Of a stretch of 8,606 nucleotides of DNA, positions 6,743-8,606 are shown piece by piece. The stretch is from NCBI GenBank assembly GCA_022837485.1, contig JALHHH010000103.1, positions 1 to 8,606 on the forward strand, read 5' to 3'. Origin of the DNA: Bacteroidales bacterium (lineage in GTDB: Bacteria > Bacteroidota > Bacteroidia > Bacteroidales > Lentimicrobiaceae). A model generated the notes under the pieces. That model searched no databases and was not told where the DNA came from. It saw only the letters and a program-made list of their open reading frames with translations. Numbering within the stretch: position 1 is the stretch's first letter; each line of letters starts with the position of its first letter. The translations under genes and the position numbers were made by a program.

Positions 6743-7123
6743 ATGAAAACATTAAAATGTTTAATGCTATTAGCAATCTTAGCTCTTACCTTCAATGCCG
6801 GCGCCCAGGATGTTGAAGTCTTTATTACAGACAACACAGGCTATTCAGGTCTTTATGAAGTCAGATTATACGTGATAGACGACTACACGCAAAATGTTTG
6901 CCTTGTGGCGCAAAAAAAGAACCAGCCTGGACTGCCAGTGCTATTCATTTCCAATGAAATTAGTCTGTTATGTGTCAATCTTGTAAGCGATCAGATTGAC
7001 CGTTATCGATACATTGCAAACGTGATAAGGCAAAGCGCTCCTGGAAGCGGTCAAAACTGGACACCCTTACTTGATACAGGCGAAATGTGGGGTCAATTTG
7101 ATATTTACGTTACGATAAACTAA
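6743..7123 (+). CDS. Small exported protein of unknown family, unit 3 copy (126 aa)
   Basis: This is a paralogue of the gene at 2891, of identical length. It has a signal peptide (about residues 1-22, cleavage after GAQ), two conserved cysteines (NVC, LLC), and the same C-terminal motifs CVNLVSDQIDRYRY and GSGQNWTPLLDTGEMWGQF, ending IYVTIN. The N-terminal half of the mature protein is more variable, with a few differing blocks around residues 57-75. The large gene starts 7 bases after its stop. Unlike the unit 2 copy it keeps its promoter (6683-6712). Function is unknown. Strict pairing with the large surface protein suggests that it assists, binds or is displayed with that protein, but this is inference. 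Confidence 0.87.
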   Translation: MKTLKCLMLLAILALTFNAGAQDVEVFITDNTGYSGLYEVRLYVIDDYTQNVCLVAQKKNQPGLPVLFISNEISLLCVNLVSDQIDRYRYIANVIRQSAPGSGQNWTPLLDTGEMWGQFDIYVTIN

Positions 7124-7130
7124 CTATAGA

Positions 7131-8606
7131 ATGCTCCGCTGTATTATATTTATGGGATTGTTTCTTTTAGGTGCAACCGTTTATCCACAGAAAGAATACA
7201 GCAACTGGTATTTTGGTAAGCACTGCGCACTGACTTTTAACAATGGCTACCCTGAACCTTTGCCAGAAGGAAATAATATGCACGATGGTGCTTCAATTAG
7301 CGATTCCCTGGGCAATCTGCTTTTTTATACTGATGGTAATGTTGTATACGACCGCTTGAACAGACCAACGCCCAATGGTGTAGGATTGAATGGTGGTCTG
7401 ATTAACGTACAAGGAGCGTTAATAGTAAATTTGCCAGGAAGTGATAGCTTGTATTATTTGTTTTTTGTACGTGGCAAATTTGATTATATACCGGGCACTG
7501 GATTCTCATATTCGGTATTCGACAAAGGTTTAAACAATAAATTTGGCGATATTGTAGCAGGGCAAAAAAATATTCCGGTTTACCTTCCTTTACCAGGTTA
7601 CGCGCTGAATAAAATAACAGCCGTAAGGCATAAAAATAATCGGGATGTGTGGATCATAACCCGCAATTATCCGGGCAGTAATTTCTACTCCTATAAATTA
7701 TCTCCTGAGGGATTAGATCCAGTTGGAAAGATCAGCCAAAGTCTATTTAATCTTCCCACACACTCTGCTGCTGCTCAATATTTTGGTGAAATAAATATAA
7801 GCCCGGATGATTCTAAGTTTGCTGCCTGTTATGAAGAATCAGGAAAAGTAGAATATGGATCATTTAATACTGAAACCGGTATTTTAAACCCTTTATTCAT
7901 TATTGAGCCTGATACAACATGCGGTTCACCACTTGGTACCAGATCGCCGACAGGCCTGGAGTTCTCTCCTGATTCTAAACTTTTATATATTAGTCATCAA
8001 TCTGGTTATATTGATTTTTATGAATGTTCTAAAATACATCAGTTTGATGTATCGTTAGCTGATTCTGCCCTTGTCAAGCAATCAGAATATATAGTTGGTA
8101 TAGGGATAGCCGGCGGACTTCAGGCAGGTTCTGACGGTAAAATATACGGGGGATTGAGTGGTGATAATACCCTGAGTGTTATAAATAATCCCAATCAAAA
8201 GGGCATTTTTTGCAATTACTCCTTTCGCTCAGTACCACTTGGTAATGGCAACAGGCAATATCACGACGGCTTACCCCAAATGCTTCAAAAGTACTTCTCC
8301 TACATAAACTACACTGCTGCGTGTACAAATCAGCCCACCCTATTTACATCTAACATCTGGCCTGTACCTGACAGTGTTTCCTGGAACTTTGGAGATGCTG
8401 CTTCAGGCAACAACAACACCTCTGTATCATTAAACCCATCACATATTTATAATGAAGCCGGCGATTACACAGTTACTCTTATTTCTTACTGGCCGGGCGG
8501 CAGGTCTGATACTTCTGTTAAAGTGATTTCTGTTTTACCGGCTCCTTTTCCCAATATTGGTGATACAGCATTCATCTGTAAGGGCGATTCCGTTGCGCTT
8601 GAATCT
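7131..8606 (+). CDS. Large surface protein of unit 3, 5' part (signal peptide, propeller-like head, PKD domain); runs off the window
   Basis: The frame is open from ATG 7131 through the last base: 492 complete codons and no stop. It starts with a signal peptide (MLRCIIFMGLFLLGATVYPQ, cleavage about residue 20). The propeller-like region follows (NWYFGKHCALTFNNG, HDGASISDSLGNLLFYTDG, ISPDDSKFA, FSPDSKLLY), then a PKD domain (SWNFGDAASG, HIYNEAGDYTVTL) and the first residues of an Ig-like domain (ICKGDSVALES). It aligns end to end with the product at 3278, with one residue net difference and roughly 70% identity by eye. Variation is concentrated around residues 85-125 and 205-245. By analogy it should continue into SprB-like repeats and a type B T9SS sorting domain beyond the window. 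GC is low (21 of 60 bases in 7441-7500). Confidence 0.88.
   Translation, partial: MLRCIIFMGLFLLGATVYPQKEYSNWYFGKHCALTFNNGYPEPLPEGNNMHDGASISDSLGNLLFYTDGNVVYDRLNRPTPNGVGLNGGLINVQGALIVNLPGSDSLYYLFFVRGKFDYIPGTGFSYSVFDKGLNNKFGDIVAGQKNIPVYLPLPGYALNKITAVRHKNNRDVWIITRNYPGSNFYSYKLSPEGLDPVGKISQSLFNLPTHSAAAQYFGEINISPDDSKFAACYEESGKVEYGSFNTETGILNPLFIIEPDTTCGSPLGTRSPTGLEFSPDSKLLYISHQSGYIDFYECSKIHQFDVSLADSALVKQSEYIVGIGIAGGLQAGSDGKIYGGLSGDNTLSVINNPNQKGIFCNYSFRSVPLGNGNRQYHDGLPQMLQKYFSYINYTAACTNQPTLFTSNIWPVPDSVSWNFGDAASGNNNTSVSLNPSHIYNEAGDYTVTLISYWPGGRSDTSVKVISVLPAPFPNIGDTAFICKGDSVALES
8508..8606 (+). repeat. 99-bp exact repeat, terminal copy
   Basis: Identical to 4658-4756, with the first mismatch at 8507 (T) against 4657 (G). 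It occupies the last 99 bases of the window. Confidence 0.95.

Noticed and set aside
1..8606. CRISPR array, tRNA or rRNA genes, defence system
   Set aside because: No short regularly spaced repeats, no tRNA-like or rRNA-like stretches and no defence-type domains were seen. The repeats present are gene-length paralogues and IS ends.

Overview
The window looks like chromosomal accessory DNA of an uncultured member of the Bacteroidota. The evidence is: two proteins ending in a type B (gliding-motility-type) C-terminal sorting domain of the type IX secretion system (T9SS); SprB-like adhesin repeats; promoters of the Bacteroidota form TTG-N19/20-TAnnTTTG; and genes without Shine-Dalgarno sites. 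No taxon below phylum can be fixed from the sequence.

The layout is a tandem array of one repeated two-gene cassette on the + strand. Each cassette has a promoter, a 126-residue exported protein of unknown function, then after 6-7 nt a very large surface protein. That protein consists of a signal peptide, a beta-propeller-like head, a PKD domain, Ig-like and SprB-like repeats, a cohesin-like domain and a type B T9SS sorting domain. Unit 1 is seen only as the 3' end of its large gene (1-1446). Unit 2 spans 1459-6668 and contains an insertion sequence. Unit 3 (6683-8606) is cut off by the window end. Units 2 and 3 are collinear with an offset of 3850-3853 bp.

A complete IS4-type insertion sequence lies at 1494-2861, with perfect 16-bp terminal inverted repeats, a 6-bp target duplication TGGTCT and an intact YREK transposase on the - strand. 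It entered the 70-nt gap between units 1 and 2, four bases after the -7 box of unit 2. The promoter is on one side and its two genes are on the other. Removing the IS and one target copy restores a promoter and leader nearly the same as those of unit 3.

The large gene of unit 2 is broken at 4756/4757. The reading frame shifts and about half an Ig-like domain appears to be missing, so the head (3278-4762) and the stalk with sorting domain (about 4758-6668) are in different frames. The last 99 bases of the window are identical to 4658-4756, so the window ends at the same base where unit 2 breaks. This may be an assembly artefact around a repeat, or a real conversion or deletion. Raw reads are needed to decide.

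If intact, each cassette would make one small exported protein and one long cell-surface protein delivered by T9SS. The array would supply divergent versions of the propeller head on a more conserved stalk and anchor.
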